From Altericroceibacterium spongiae (GTDB taxonomy: Bacteria > Pseudomonadota > Alphaproteobacteria > Sphingomonadales > Sphingomonadaceae), in assembly GCF_003610805.1 (NCBI RefSeq), contig NZ_RAPF01000001.1:186001-250000 (forward strand): a DNA stretch of 64,000 nt. The letters run 5' to 3'. Position numbers and translations under genes: made by a program. The notes beneath the pieces are model-generated. The model saw only the letters and a list, made by a program, of their open reading frames with translations. It did no database searches and had not been told where the DNA came from. Shown piece after piece: positions 16,845 to 26,900 of this stretch. Numbering within the stretch: position 1 is the stretch's first letter; every line of letters begins with the position of its first letter.

Positions 16845-17258
16845 ATGTCTGTCGAAGAAAACAAACAGGTTGTTCGTGATTATTTTTCCGCGTCTGCGGT
16901 CGGTGATCTTGCCAGGCTGGATCAGCTTATCGCCGATGACGCTACGCGCTGGATGATCCCTTCAACACCGTTTTCCGGTGTGGCGAATAAAGCTGAAATG
17001 ATGGCCGCGTTCGAGGCGGTTTCAGGTGCTTCCGATGAACCGTTCGGGAACGAGGTGGAACATATTACCGCAGAAGACAACCGCGTATCGGTTACGGCAA
17101 CCAGCTATCTCAAGCTAAGAAGCGGAAAGGTCTATGCCAACCAGTATCATTTCCTGTTTTTCGTCGAAAATGGCAAAATTACTTCGATAAAGGAATATTT
17201 CGATACGGCCCATTTCAATGAGATTTTCACGCCCGAAGAAATGGCAAAGCTGGGTTAG
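16845..17258 (+). CDS. SnoaL-like / NTF2-fold protein (nuclear transport factor 2 family)
   Basis: The 137-residue protein has the cone-shaped NTF2-like layout: helix VRDYFSASAVGDLARLDQL, then DDATRWMIPSTPFSG, and strands VSVTATSYLKLRSG and YHFLFFVENGKITSIKEYFD. The last segment is typical of SnoaL-like and ketosteroid-isomerase-like families, which catalyse isomerisation, aldol reactions or hydration of small molecules. The ATG at 16845 is preferred because GGGAG is 7 bp upstream; an ATG at 16839 is too close. It lies within a run of SDR genes, consistent with a degradation pathway. Confidence 0.8.
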   Translation: MSVEENKQVVRDYFSASAVGDLARLDQLIADDATRWMIPSTPFSGVANKAEMMAAFEAVSGASDEPFGNEVEHITAEDNRVSVTATSYLKLRSGKVYANQYHFLFFVENGKITSIKEYFDTAHFNEIFTPEEMAKLG

Positions 17259-17352
17259 TTTTCTGAAATTCAGACTCACACGTCCGGGCAGGAAACTGCT
17301 GCGAGAATTCTACAGCGTGCGCTTTTGCCGCGCTCAGTAATGGCAGATCAAC

Positions 17353-18117
17353 ATGAAAGACTTATTGGAAAATAAAACGATTATCGTCACCGGCGCTGCA
17401 GGAGGCATTGGAAAAGCTGCGGCGCTTGTTCTGGCCGGACATGGCGCGAATGTTGTTGTCACCGATATTAGCGAGACCGGGCAGGATGTTGCTTCCGAAA
17501 TCACTGCCGCCGGCGGATCGGCTGCTTTCGTTCATGCAGACGTTACCGAGGACGAATCCGCAGGCGAACTCGTGGCCAAAGCACTCGAGACCTTCGGCAG
17601 GCTGGACGGGGCCTTCAACAATGCCGGTATAGAGCAGCAGTCCAAACCGCTGCATGAATTGTCTCCCGCAGAGTGGGATCGGGCTATCCGTGTCAATCTC
17701 ACCGGCATTTTCAATTGCCTGCGGCATGAGGTGAAGGCGATGCTGGATTCAGGGGGAGGTGCTATTGTTAACACGGCTTCGGCCATGGGCAGCGTAGCGG
17801 TTGCCAATGCGGCGGAATATGTGGCGACGAAACATGGTGTGATCGGACTGTCCCGTGCCGCTGCGGTCGATTATGGTACACAGGGCATCAGGGTGAACGC
17901 AGTACTTCCCGGGGTTATCGAGACGCCGATGTTCACGCGCTTTGCAAACGACCCTGCTTACGCCGGTTTCATCGATCAGCTTCGCGGACAACATCCGATC
18001 GGCCGCTTCGGGCGCCCGGAAGAGATTGGACAAGTGGTAAGCTGGTTGCTTTCCGACCTGTCGTCTTTCACCACAGGAGCCGCAATCGCTGCCGACGGGG
18101 GGTATCTCGCGATCTGA
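17353..18117 (+). CDS. Short-chain dehydrogenase/reductase
   Basis: A 254-residue SDR with a complete set of landmarks: TGAAGGIGKA at about 13, NNAGIEQ at 89, Ser143 in NTASAMGSV, then Tyr156 and Lys160 in EYVATKHGV, and PGVIETPM after it. This subgroup often oxidises hydroxyacids, polyols or alicyclic alcohols with NAD+. It is the third SDR in the cluster, about 95 bp after the SnoaL-like gene. A GC-rich hairpin follows the stop, so the transcription unit probably ends here. Confidence 0.87.
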   Translation: MKDLLENKTIIVTGAAGGIGKAAALVLAGHGANVVVTDISETGQDVASEITAAGGSAAFVHADVTEDESAGELVAKALETFGRLDGAFNNAGIEQQSKPLHELSPAEWDRAIRVNLTGIFNCLRHEVKAMLDSGGGAIVNTASAMGSVAVANAAEYVATKHGVIGLSRAAAVDYGTQGIRVNAVLPGVIETPMFTRFANDPAYAGFIDQLRGQHPIGRFGRPEEIGQVVSWLLSDLSSFTTGAAIAADGGYLAI

Positions 18118-18130
18118 TCCCCGGTCATTT

Positions 18131-18165
18131 CGCGGTCCGGGCTATGCCTGTCGGTTCGGACCGCG
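18131..18165 (+). terminator. Terminator-like hairpin after the SDR cluster
   Basis: CGCGGTCCG (18131-18139) and CGGACCGCG (18157-18165) are exact 9-bp complements around a 17-nt loop. TTTTA follows about ten bases later. It lies 14 bp after the stop codon of the last SDR gene. Confidence 0.6.
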
Positions 18166-18484
18166 CATACACCCCTTTTATCGATTTCATCAATGCTCCG
18201 GGCAGAGCGTCGCTCGGCAGACATAATTTCAAGCGGCTTCGGGTTCAGGACGAAGCCATTCTCCGAAGACTGTCGATAATGCGATTGTGCGGCGTTCGTA
18301 AGCCAGGGCATGTCTGCGGACTTGTGCAGCCAAGACGAGGTGCCGACAAAGGTGATGCTGCGCGTTACCTGAATAATTTGGTAAACTTCGCGTTAAATTG
18401 CTGTACCGACTGACTACGTGTTTTTTCTTAACCGCTTTTTCACCCTCTAATTTTAGAGCTAATCTGAGAAACTTAGGGGGTCGC
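18166..18484 (+). promoter_or_regulatory. Leader region of the cellulose operon
   Basis: No gene is seen in this 319-bp stretch. The last 120 bp become AT-rich (AATAATTTGGTAAAC, then TTTTTTCTTAACC), as expected of a promoter. The short palindrome CTCTAA-TT-TTAGAG at 18445-18458 sits about 20 bp upstream of the ribosome-binding site TTAGGGGG and could be an operator. Exact promoter elements cannot be assigned by eye. Confidence 0.45.
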
Positions 18485-18847
18485 ATGCGCTCTGATGCAA
18501 ATTCATTGCTTCAAAAATTAAGTCAGCAGTCGTTCCGGTATCAGGAATTTCCGGATGCTTTTGCTGATCTGGAGCCCTGGCCGCTTTTCGAGGCGATGCT
18601 GAACGATGATCGTCTCATCGCGAAAAAGACCAGCCGTCTTGAGCGGCAGGAACAGACTTTTCAGGCTGCGAAGGAAAGAGGGCTTGAGGCGAACAAGCCC
18701 GCGGAAGTCGTCAATGCGCCTTTTGCCACACTGTATTCCGTCAACGGAAACAAAGGTCACAAGAAACAATCCGAAGATGATGCGGCGTCGGGAGGCCGGG
18801 CGGATTTTCGATCTTTTCTTTCCAGTCTCGGGAGTGACAAAATATGA
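18485..18847 (+). CDS. Small cellulose-operon protein, BcsR/BcsP-like N-terminus
   Basis: The 120-residue product has an N-terminal stretch LLQKLSQQSFRYQEF followed by LEPWPLFEAML. This pattern of Leu/Gln, a Tyr-x-Phe/Ile turn and Trp-Pro-Leu recalls the short BcsR domain also found in BcsP. The rest is charged, lysine-rich and probably disordered. In enterobacteria BcsR works with BcsQ and stabilises the synthase complex. The ATG at 18485 follows TTAGGGGG; upstream in-frame codons lack such a site. Its stop overlaps the BcsQ start by 4 bp (ATGA), matching the bcsR-bcsQ pairing. The assignment rests on weak similarity plus position. Confidence 0.55.
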   Translation: MRSDANSLLQKLSQQSFRYQEFPDAFADLEPWPLFEAMLNDDRLIAKKTSRLERQEQTFQAAKERGLEANKPAEVVNAPFATLYSVNGNKGHKKQSEDDAASGGRADFRSFLSSLGSDKI

Positions 18848-19617
18848 CGCTTATCCTGTGTCACTCTGCCAAAGGCGGGGTCGGAACGACATTTCTGGCT
18901 GCACAGCTGGCCATTCGGTTCGCCCAAGCCGGGCGTCAGGTCACGGCGATTGACGGGAGCGGTCAGGATTCTCTGAAATTACACTTCGGCATATTGCCTA
19001 CACAATTCGCACCTAACTGGTCGAAGTCCCACACCATGCCTTTGGTGATGTCGAATGTCAGTCTTATCGATGCCCATCTCGATATCCGGGAAGAATATTT
19101 TCTCAACTCCTTGCGGCGCGGCGATCTGGCGCGGGAAAAGGGTGCGATTATTATCGTCGATATAAATTCTGCCGATCGCAATCTGTTCAGGGATCTTTAT
19201 GACCTTGCGGATTTGCATATCTGTCCGATTTCTCCGGACCCGGCAGCATTAGTCAGCCTTTCGCAGCTTGGCGGCGATCAGCGCACCACCGAGCTGGAAA
19301 AGACGGTCTATGTCTTCAACATGCAGGATGACCGTCATAAACTGTCACGCCATAGCTATCGGTTTGTCAAAGAACTGTTCGATACCAGGCTTGTCGGCAC
19401 TGTCCGGCGGGATCAGGCTGTGTTCGAAGCGCTGGCTATGTTTGAACCTTTGACCAAGATTGCTCCGAACAGTGTTGCACTGTCCGATCTGGACGAACTG
19501 GCGCAGTCTATTCTCAACATGAGCGAGCTGTCGGATATGCCGAACTTTCCTGATAGCGATACATCGCCTTCCGATCCTCAGGCAGTGAATCCATCGGGTT
19601 CGCGTGTGGCAAGCTGA
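18844..19617 (+). CDS. bcsQ: BcsQ-like ParA/MinD-family ATPase of the cellulose operon
   Basis: The protein (257 residues) opens with a deviant Walker A, HSAKGGVGTTFLAAQLA, with Lys10 and Lys-Gly-Gly-Val-Gly-Thr-Thr as in MinD/ParA proteins. It continues with IIIVDINSADR, corresponding to the Walker B region, and a late VGTVRRDQAVFEALAM, typical of BcsQ/YhjQ. BcsQ is a cytoplasmic ATPase that supports assembly and polar localisation of the cellulose synthase. The last 35 residues are Ser/Pro/Asp-rich and probably disordered. It is coupled to the gene before it and lies 16 bp ahead of the synthase gene. Confidence 0.85.
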   Translation: MTLILCHSAKGGVGTTFLAAQLAIRFAQAGRQVTAIDGSGQDSLKLHFGILPTQFAPNWSKSHTMPLVMSNVSLIDAHLDIREEYFLNSLRRGDLAREKGAIIIVDINSADRNLFRDLYDLADLHICPISPDPAALVSLSQLGGDQRTTELEKTVYVFNMQDDRHKLSRHSYRFVKELFDTRLVGTVRRDQAVFEALAMFEPLTKIAPNSVALSDLDELAQSILNMSELSDMPNFPDSDTSPSDPQAVNPSGSRVAS

Positions 19618-19633
19618 CCGGGAGTTTTCAGTT

Positions 19634-22600
19634 GTGACTGCCCATGCATGGTTTCGCTATCCGGTGGCAATCGCCGTCCTGTTCATGGCTGCGCTGGTCA
19701 TTTTCGTTCCTCTGGATCTGACCCAGCAGTGGATTTTCGCGGTCGGCGTGGTGCTGGCAGCCTTTACCATTTCGCGTAATAAAAGCCGGCGGGCCACTCT
19801 GGTTATTGCGGCCATCGCCATGCTCGTTTCCACCCGTTACATCGTATGGCGCACTACCCAGACGCTGGAGTTTAATACATTCCTGGAAATGGGGCTGGGC
19901 GGCGGCCTGTATCTGGCGGAACTGTATGCCTGGGTTATTATGGCGCTGGGCTTTTTGCAGACCAGCTGGCCGTTGAACCGGCCAGTGGTGGAAATGCAGG
20001 GCGATGCCAAGCAATGGCCGACAGTCGACGTTTATATTCCGACCTATAATGAAAGTCTCGATATTGTCCGGCACACGGTATTCGCAGCAATGGATATGGA
20101 CTATCCGACGGACCGTTTTCGGGTTTTCATTCTCGATGACGGCAAGCGCGAAGAGTTCAAGGCTTTTGCTCGCCAGGCCGGTTGCGGTTATCTGACGCGG
20201 GCTGACAACCTTCATGCCAAAGCCGGCAATCTTAATGCAGCGATGAAGAAAACCGATGGCGAACTGATCGCTATTTTCGACTGCGATCACGTTCCCACCC
20301 GGGCCTTTCTCCAACTGACCGTCGGCTGGTTTCAGCGCGATGCGAAACTGGCGCTGATTCAGACACCGCACCATTTTTATTCCCCCGATCCGGTACAGCG
20401 CAATCTCAGTCTGGTGGAAGATTTACCGGGTGAAGGGGACCTGTTTTACGGCCCCGTGCAGGGCGGTAACGATCTGTGGAATGCGACATTTTTCTGCGGT
20501 TCCTGCGCGGTGATCCGCCGGGAAGCGCTCATGCAGACCAATGGGTTTGCAGGAGAAACGGTGACGGAAGATGCGCATACTGCGCTGAAATTGCAGCGTA
20601 TGGGATGGAATACCGCCTATATCAGCGCGCGTCTTTCGGCCGGTCTCGCAACCGAAAGGCTGGTGCTGCATATCGGCCAGCGCATCCGTTGGGCCCGCGG
20701 TATGACACAGATATTGCGGATCGATAATCCGCTGCTTGGCCGGGGCCTGAAATGGCAGCAGAGGCTGTGTTATCTCAATGCGATGCTGCATTTCCAGTTT
20801 CCTCTGCCGCGGATCGTATTTTTGACTTCTCCGCTGGCTTACCTTCTGGCCGGGCAAAACATTATCCACGCTTCCGCCTCGCTCATTTTTGCCTATGCTT
20901 TGCCGCATTTGTTCATCTCGATGGAATCGAGCGAAAGATTGCACGGCGGCGAAAGGCGGCCGTTCTGGGGGGAAATCTATGAAACCTTGCTGGCTTTCCA
21001 CCTTGTTAAACCTACGGTTTTTACCTGGTTTCAGCCGCGTAAAGGTAAGTTCAACGTGACGGATAAGGGCGATCTTCTGGATAAGACCTTTTTCGATTTT
21101 CAAACCGTTCGCCCTCATCTGATTGCGATTGGGCTGCTGGTTTCCGGCTTATTGTTTGCATTCACGAAATATATGTTTTTCAACGATTATTTCGAAGTTC
21201 AGCGCGGTACTCTCATTCTCAATACGGCCTGGGCGACTTTTAGCCTTATCATATTGATGGCTGCCGTATCAGTGGCACGGGAATCCCGCCAGGTGCGTGA
21301 GCATATTCGTGTCTTCTCTAAGATGCCGGTGACGATCTATCTGGATGACGGGCATGTCATTGAAGGGCAGTCTATCGACGTATCGCTGGGCGGTATTTCC
21401 TGTCGTCTGCCGGATGGCTTTGCTGTGAATGATCGCCGGGTGACCGATATTTCCCTGCCTATGGGCGATGAAATTCTGACGGTCCCCGTTGCTACGGTGC
21501 AGATCGATCGGGGCGTGGCCCGGCTCCGTTTCGAAGAGCTCGATATTTTGCGCAAGCGCCAGCTGGTTCGCGCAGTTATGGGTCGTGCCGATGCCTGGCA
21601 ACGTACCGCGCCTTACAAGCCGGTGTCCGCCATTCGGTCTCTGATCGCAATTATCAAGGTGGATCTGCTGACTTTGAAGCGTATTATTCGCCGCGAAAAA
21701 CCGCTCAACATGGTGCCTAAAGTAGCTGCTGCTATCGGTTTGTGTGCCATCCTCGCCGGCCTTGTGCTGGGGCAACCGGCGATGGCGCAGGAAGTGCGCG
21801 ATGCTTCCAGCGAAGCCCCGGCGGTTTCTGCCAGCGGTATGCGGTCCGAACGCCTGACGCTGAAGGATCTGGATATCGAACGTCCCGTGCGGCTTGCCGG
21901 GACGCGTGGTGAAATCGGTATTCCTTTCGGTATTGCGGCGAATGAAGTTGTCACCAATGCGCAACTGACTCTGACTTTTGCCTATTCACCCGCTCTGCTC
22001 AGCGATCTCAGCCAGATGGTTGTGATGATTAATGGCGAGATTGTCCGGACGGTTGAACTCAACCGGAATAATTCCGGCGGGGTCACCATGAATATGGATG
22101 TGGAACCGGCGCTTTTCCTGCCGGGCGAAAATCGTCTCAATCTGCGTTTTCTCGGCCATTATACCCGCGACTGCGAAGACCCTTTTCACTCATCTTTATG
22201 GGCCAATATCAGCAATACGCAGTCTTTCCTCGATCTCGACATCCAGACATTGAAGATGCCGCCGGATCTGGCCAGTCTGCCTGGCCCCTTTTTCGACAAG
22301 GCCAGCGTCCTTCCGCTGAAGCTGCCTTTTATATTCGCCGGATCGCCCGGCGATGGCGAGGCTGAGGCGGCAGCGAGCATCGCATCCTGGTTCGGCGGAC
22401 TGGCGAGCTATCGTGGCTTTCGCTTCGATGTGCATTATGGTGATTTGCCGCGCGGGAATGCGGTTGTTTTTCTTCTGCCGAACAGGCGTATCGCCGGTAT
22501 CGATGAACAGATCGACGGACCTGCTGTCGCTGTCCGGCCCAATCCCAGAGATGAATTCGGGCAATTGCTCATCATCATGGGCCGGAATGAAGAGGAACTG

Positions 22601-23953
22601 AAGCAGGCTGCTGCTGGTATTGCCTATGCCACCGGGCTCGCCGGGCAGGAAAAAGCGTCTCTGGCCGGCATTCGTATCCCTTCCTATGCGCGTTATGGTG
22701 CGCCGCGCTGGCTCCCCAATGATCGTGAAGTCAGGCTGGGTGAATTTACACAGGACTATGCGTTGCAGGGACAGGGTCTGCCTCCCGGACCGCTGACAGC
22801 GCAATTTCGTGTGTCGCCCGATCTGTTTTTCTGGCCGCGTGAGGGAGGCAGGCTGAATGTGGATTATCGCTATCCGACCGCGACCTGGCTTGATCGCCGG
22901 GCTTCCCGGCTGGATCTGTCGATTAATAATCAATATCTGCGCACTTTGCCGCTCAATGCTCCATGGTGGCAGCGCTGGTGGAACGACGATGGCGCAGCAT
23001 CTAACGATTCCGATGCCAGCGTGGTTTTGCCGCGCTATAATATGTTCGGTCAGAACGAGCTTATCTTCGATTACAATCTCATCATCGGCGACAAGGAGCG
23101 GTGCAAAGGCACATTGCCCACCAATGTCCATGTGAGCATTCTTCCTGAGAGTACGATCGATCTCACAGGCTCCTACCATGCGCTGCGCATGCCCGACCTG
23201 TCGACTTTTGTGGGGGCGGGCTATCCCTTCACGGTACAGCCCGATCTGGCCGATACGGCGGTTCTGATGCCTACCAATGCCAGCAGCGACACCATGGAAG
23301 CTTTTCTGGCACTGATGGGGCGTTTCGGAGATTCAACCGGTGCCCCGGTGAGCCGGGTTTCGGTTGAACGGGAAGTTAATTCCTCTCTGCTGGAAAACAA
23401 GGATGTGCTGGTGATCGGGCCGGACAGTTTGGCGGGAGCCAGTGACCTGTTCGAAAATGCGCCCGTTTATTTCGAGCAGGACCGTCTCCGTGTCATTGAA
23501 AGGGGGATGATCGATCGGGCTTTCAGTACCTTCATGAATAAAGCGCCCGATAAAGCGAGTGAAGCCGAAACGATGATGTACCGGGCCAATCATTTTACCG
23601 GTATGGTCGGTTTCCAGTCACCTTACAGTGCCGACCGCAGTGTGGTTGCGGTTCTCGCGTCGGATACGGATGCTCTTCCGAAGCTTATCGCCGATCTTGA
23701 CGATGTGGAATTTCTCGCCGGGGTTCAGGGTGATCTTTCTGTTCTCAATGGCGATGAAATGCGCAGTTTTGCAGTGGGTCCGACCTATATGGTGGGATCT
23801 TTGCCATGGTGGATTTCCATCGGATACTGGTTCAGCAGCCATCCTTTTTTGCTGATCCTGGCTTGTGTGGCGGTCGCGCTTATTGTCGCGGGCCCGATTT
23901 ATGCCATTCTGCATCGCCAGCAGCAGAAGCGCCTGCAACAGGACGGTACATGA
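19634..23953 (+). CDS. bcsAB: Cellulose synthase BcsA-BcsB fusion (UDP-forming)
   Basis: One frame of 1,439 residues encodes both synthase subunits. BcsA: family-2 glycosyltransferase core with DD at 168-169, DCD at 216-218, FFCGS at 287, TED at 311-313 and QRIRW at 349-353, set among multiple membrane helices. A PilZ domain follows, with REHIR at 555-559 and DVSLGG at 582-587, the c-di-GMP-binding residues. A basic linker and a signal-like helix (about 698-719, ending in AMAQE) lead into BcsB, the periplasmic carbohydrate-binding subunit, which ends in a membrane anchor near the C-terminus. The enzyme polymerises UDP-glucose and extrudes the glucan. GTG 19634 follows GGGAG; an in-frame GTG at 19604 overlaps bcsQ. 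Komagataeibacter AcsAB is a similar fusion. Confidence 0.93.
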   Translation: MTAHAWFRYPVAIAVLFMAALVIFVPLDLTQQWIFAVGVVLAAFTISRNKSRRATLVIAAIAMLVSTRYIVWRTTQTLEFNTFLEMGLGGGLYLAELYAWVIMALGFLQTSWPLNRPVVEMQGDAKQWPTVDVYIPTYNESLDIVRHTVFAAMDMDYPTDRFRVFILDDGKREEFKAFARQAGCGYLTRADNLHAKAGNLNAAMKKTDGELIAIFDCDHVPTRAFLQLTVGWFQRDAKLALIQTPHHFYSPDPVQRNLSLVEDLPGEGDLFYGPVQGGNDLWNATFFCGSCAVIRREALMQTNGFAGETVTEDAHTALKLQRMGWNTAYISARLSAGLATERLVLHIGQRIRWARGMTQILRIDNPLLGRGLKWQQRLCYLNAMLHFQFPLPRIVFLTSPLAYLLAGQNIIHASASLIFAYALPHLFISMESSERLHGGERRPFWGEIYETLLAFHLVKPTVFTWFQPRKGKFNVTDKGDLLDKTFFDFQTVRPHLIAIGLLVSGLLFAFTKYMFFNDYFEVQRGTLILNTAWATFSLIILMAAVSVARESRQVREHIRVFSKMPVTIYLDDGHVIEGQSIDVSLGGISCRLPDGFAVNDRRVTDISLPMGDEILTVPVATVQIDRGVARLRFEELDILRKRQLVRAVMGRADAWQRTAPYKPVSAIRSLIAIIKVDLLTLKRIIRREKPLNMVPKVAAAIGLCAILAGLVLGQPAMAQEVRDASSEAPAVSASGMRSERLTLKDLDIERPVRLAGTRGEIGIPFGIAANEVVTNAQLTLTFAYSPALLSDLSQMVVMINGEIVRTVELNRNNSGGVTMNMDVEPALFLPGENRLNLRFLGHYTRDCEDPFHSSLWANISNTQSFLDLDIQTLKMPPDLASLPGPFFDKASVLPLKLPFIFAGSPGDGEAEAAASIASWFGGLASYRGFRFDVHYGDLPRGNAVVFLLPNRRIAGIDEQIDGPAVAVRPNPRDEFGQLLIIMGRNEEELKQAAAGIAYATGLAGQEKASLAGIRIPSYARYGAPRWLPNDREVRLGEFTQDYALQGQGLPPGPLTAQFRVSPDLFFWPREGGRLNVDYRYPTATWLDRRASRLDLSINNQYLRTLPLNAPWWQRWWNDDGAASNDSDASVVLPRYNMFGQNELIFDYNLIIGDKERCKGTLPTNVHVSILPESTIDLTGSYHALRMPDLSTFVGAGYPFTVQPDLADTAVLMPTNASSDTMEAFLALMGRFGDSTGAPVSRVSVEREVNSSLLENKDVLVIGPDSLAGASDLFENAPVYFEQDRLRVIERGMIDRAFSTFMNKAPDKASEAETMMYRANHFTGMVGFQSPYSADRSVVAVLASDTDALPKLIADLDDVEFLAGVQGDLSVLNGDEMRSFAVGPTYMVGSLPWWISIGYWFSSHPFLLILACVAVALIVAGPIYAILHRQQQKRLQQDGT

Positions 23954-23954
23954 T

Positions 23955-26900
23955 ATGGCTTTTTCGAGGGGTCTTCTTTTAGGTACGGCGATTGTCGTCA
24001 TGGCCAGCACGCCCGTGCCCGCTATAGCGCAAAGTCAGGCGGTAAAGACCTTGCTTGAGCAGGCGGAATATTGGGAACAGCGCGGGCGACGCGACAGGGC
24101 GATCGAAGCGTATCGCCGGGTATTGGCCATCGATCCCGACAATGCCACCGCACGGCGCGGTGTCAGCGGTCCTCCGCCACAGGCCGCCCCGCCGCCGCAA
24201 TCCGCTGCAGATTCTGCGCAAAGCGGAAACAATGTTTCGCCTCCCTCGCGGGGGGCAACCGGCGGCTCCTCGCAGGGGAGCGGTGTGACCGTGGCCGATC
24301 TTGCCGGGCGGGACCGGGTTGCCGGATTCAACGCTCTGGAAGCCGGACGGCTGAGCGAGGCCGGGCGGCGTTTCGAAGCGGCTCTGGCACGGTTGCCCAA
24401 CGATCCGGACAGCCTTGGCGGGCTGGGGCTCGTGCGGCTGCGGACGGAGCGTTTTGCAGAAGCGCGAGACCTTCTGGAACGGGCTTCCCGCCGCGGATCG
24501 GCACAACGCTGGGCAGACGCTTTGCAATCGGCGCGGTTCTATGCCGGACTGGCCGATGCACGGGCGGCATTCGATGCGGGCAGGCTGGAAGAAGCTGAGC
24601 AGGCCACGCAGCAGCTCGTCTCCTCTGGCTTTTCCGACAATGCGCCTGCGATGGAATTGCTGGCTGCCATTTATGAAAAACAGGGCCGCTATCAGGAAGC
24701 GGCGATGATGTCGCAGCGTGTGGCCGGGCAGGCGCAGTCAGGCAGCCAGATGGCGCGCCGTTCACAGGTTAATTCGCTGCGGCAGCAAGCGCTTGCTGCG
24801 CGTCGCATCGGCGATAATGCCGGGGCTGAACGCCTCTTCCAGCAGGGCCTGATGGTTGATCGGAGCGATCCCTGGATTCGCTACGAATTCGCACGCTTTC
24901 AATATGCTCAGGGGCGCCTTTCCGAAACCAGTTCCCTGATTAACAGCCTCTCGCAAATGAATACGCCCGAAGCGCATTATGCAGCGGCGCTGTTGCTTGA
25001 GAATATGGACAAGCCGGATCAGGCCGAGCAGGAAATGTCCAGAATTGCCGCCTCCGATCGCAGCGCTGAAATGAACGCTTTCATGTCCGGCTTGCGTGCG
25101 GATGCGGCGATTAACCGGGCTCGCACCATTGCTGCGCAAGGGCAAAAGGCGCAAGCCACTACGGCGCTTTACCAGATCGGTGCCAATGACAATCTTCCGG
25201 CAGGAAAAATCGCCGAAATTGCCAATGCTCTCTATGAATTGGGAGACCGTCCGGCTGCCGCCCAGCTTGCCCGCAAGGCACTGGAAGCGGAACCGCGCGA
25301 TATTGCAAGTTACGAACCGATTGTCCGTATTCTCGCTCAGACAGGGCAGGAAGCCTTCGCCCTTTCGGCTCTTCAGCGTGTTTCGGAACGAGCCGGAAAT
25401 TCGCAGGAAGGAACCCGACTGGTCGCGCGGCTGAACGGCATTATGGCTTCGGTACAGGCCGATCAGTTGCGTGAAGCCGGGCAATATGCACAGAGCTTCG
25501 ACCTGCTCCAGTCAGCATGGTCGCGTGCGCCCGGCAATATCGATATTCTGTCCGCTCTGGCTCGTTTGTATCAGTCCGGCGGACTGACGATGCAGGCCAC
25601 ACAGACATTCCGCATGGTCCTGCAACAAAGCCCGGATGACAAAGGCGCATTGATCGGGCTGATGGACAGCGCATCGGCCATCGGTGATAATCGTCTGGCA
25701 GGGCAGGCGCTCGATCAGGCTTTGTCTACTTACCCGCAGGATTATGAGATCTATCTCGCCGCCGCACGTGTGGAACAGGCTCAGGGGGACGAGAGTAAAG
25801 CGCGGAGATATCTGGAGCAGGCCCGGTCGCTCTATATGAGGCAGACCGGGATCGCACAGGGCGGTTTTCCGGCGGCCAATCCTTTTGTGAACAGGCGCAA
25901 CGATACCGGTGTCGGGCCTGCACCGGTTAATCCGTTTCTGCTCGGGACCAATCCGGATGCGGCGCAGGCCTCTGGCGGTTTCGCGGGGGCATATGACACG
26001 GGCGCGCCTGCTTATTCGGGACCTGCCTATCCCGCGCAATCTTCCGGCAATGCCAATGGAAATTTTGCCGGTGTATCCTCTTATAATAGCCGCTCTGTCC
26101 CTATGCGCGGTAATGGAGGCAGCGCTGCATCTGCCTATAATCAACCATCTTACCGCGCCGGTTCGCCTCAGCCCGATATGCCTTCGCAGGCGGCCGGCTC
26201 ATTCGGCCGACCGGCGGCTTCATCTTCCCGGCAGGTCGCGTCGGATTATGTCCGGACAGGCGATCCGGTGCTGGATTCGATCCAGAGCGATCTCAACCGG
26301 CTCTCCATGGAAACCGGCCCGCGCGTGGATGTGCAGACTTATTATCGTGACCGCAGTGGTGAAGAGGGGCTGAGCGCCTTGCAGGATCTTGGCGCTTCTG
26401 CTGCCATTTCGACCGGTTTTGCCGGAGGACGCATTTCCGCCAAAGCCAAAGCGGTAGTCGTGGATGCAGGCCGCCCGACCGGCTCGGGTCTTGCCCGTTT
26501 TGGCCGGAACGGTACGCCTGAAGCGCAGGCGATCGTTGACGAGGAAGAAGCCAGCCTCGCCAATGCAGATACGCAGCATGCTTCAGGTGTGGCGGTTTCG
26601 GTCGGGTATAAAAACGATCTGGTCGAAGTGGATGCCGGGACGACGCCGCTTGGATTCGAAAAGACGCGCTTTGCCGGCGGTATCACTGTTTCGCCACGCT
26701 TTTCGCCCTATGCCAGTGGGCGGCTCTGGGCGGAGCGCCGCCCTGTTACGGACAGCGTGCTATCCTATGCGGGGACGCGTGACCCGCTCAGTGGCGAATG
26801 GTGGGGCAATGTCATGAGAACGCGCGGCGGTGCGTCTTTTTCATGGGATCGCGATAATACCGGTTTTTACGCCGATGCTGCCTATAGCCGGTTTACCGGC

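Noticed and set aside
22196-23179. Antisense frame of 327 codons inside the BcsB part
   Set aside because: It lacks any recognisable domain and lies wholly within the synthase fusion gene.
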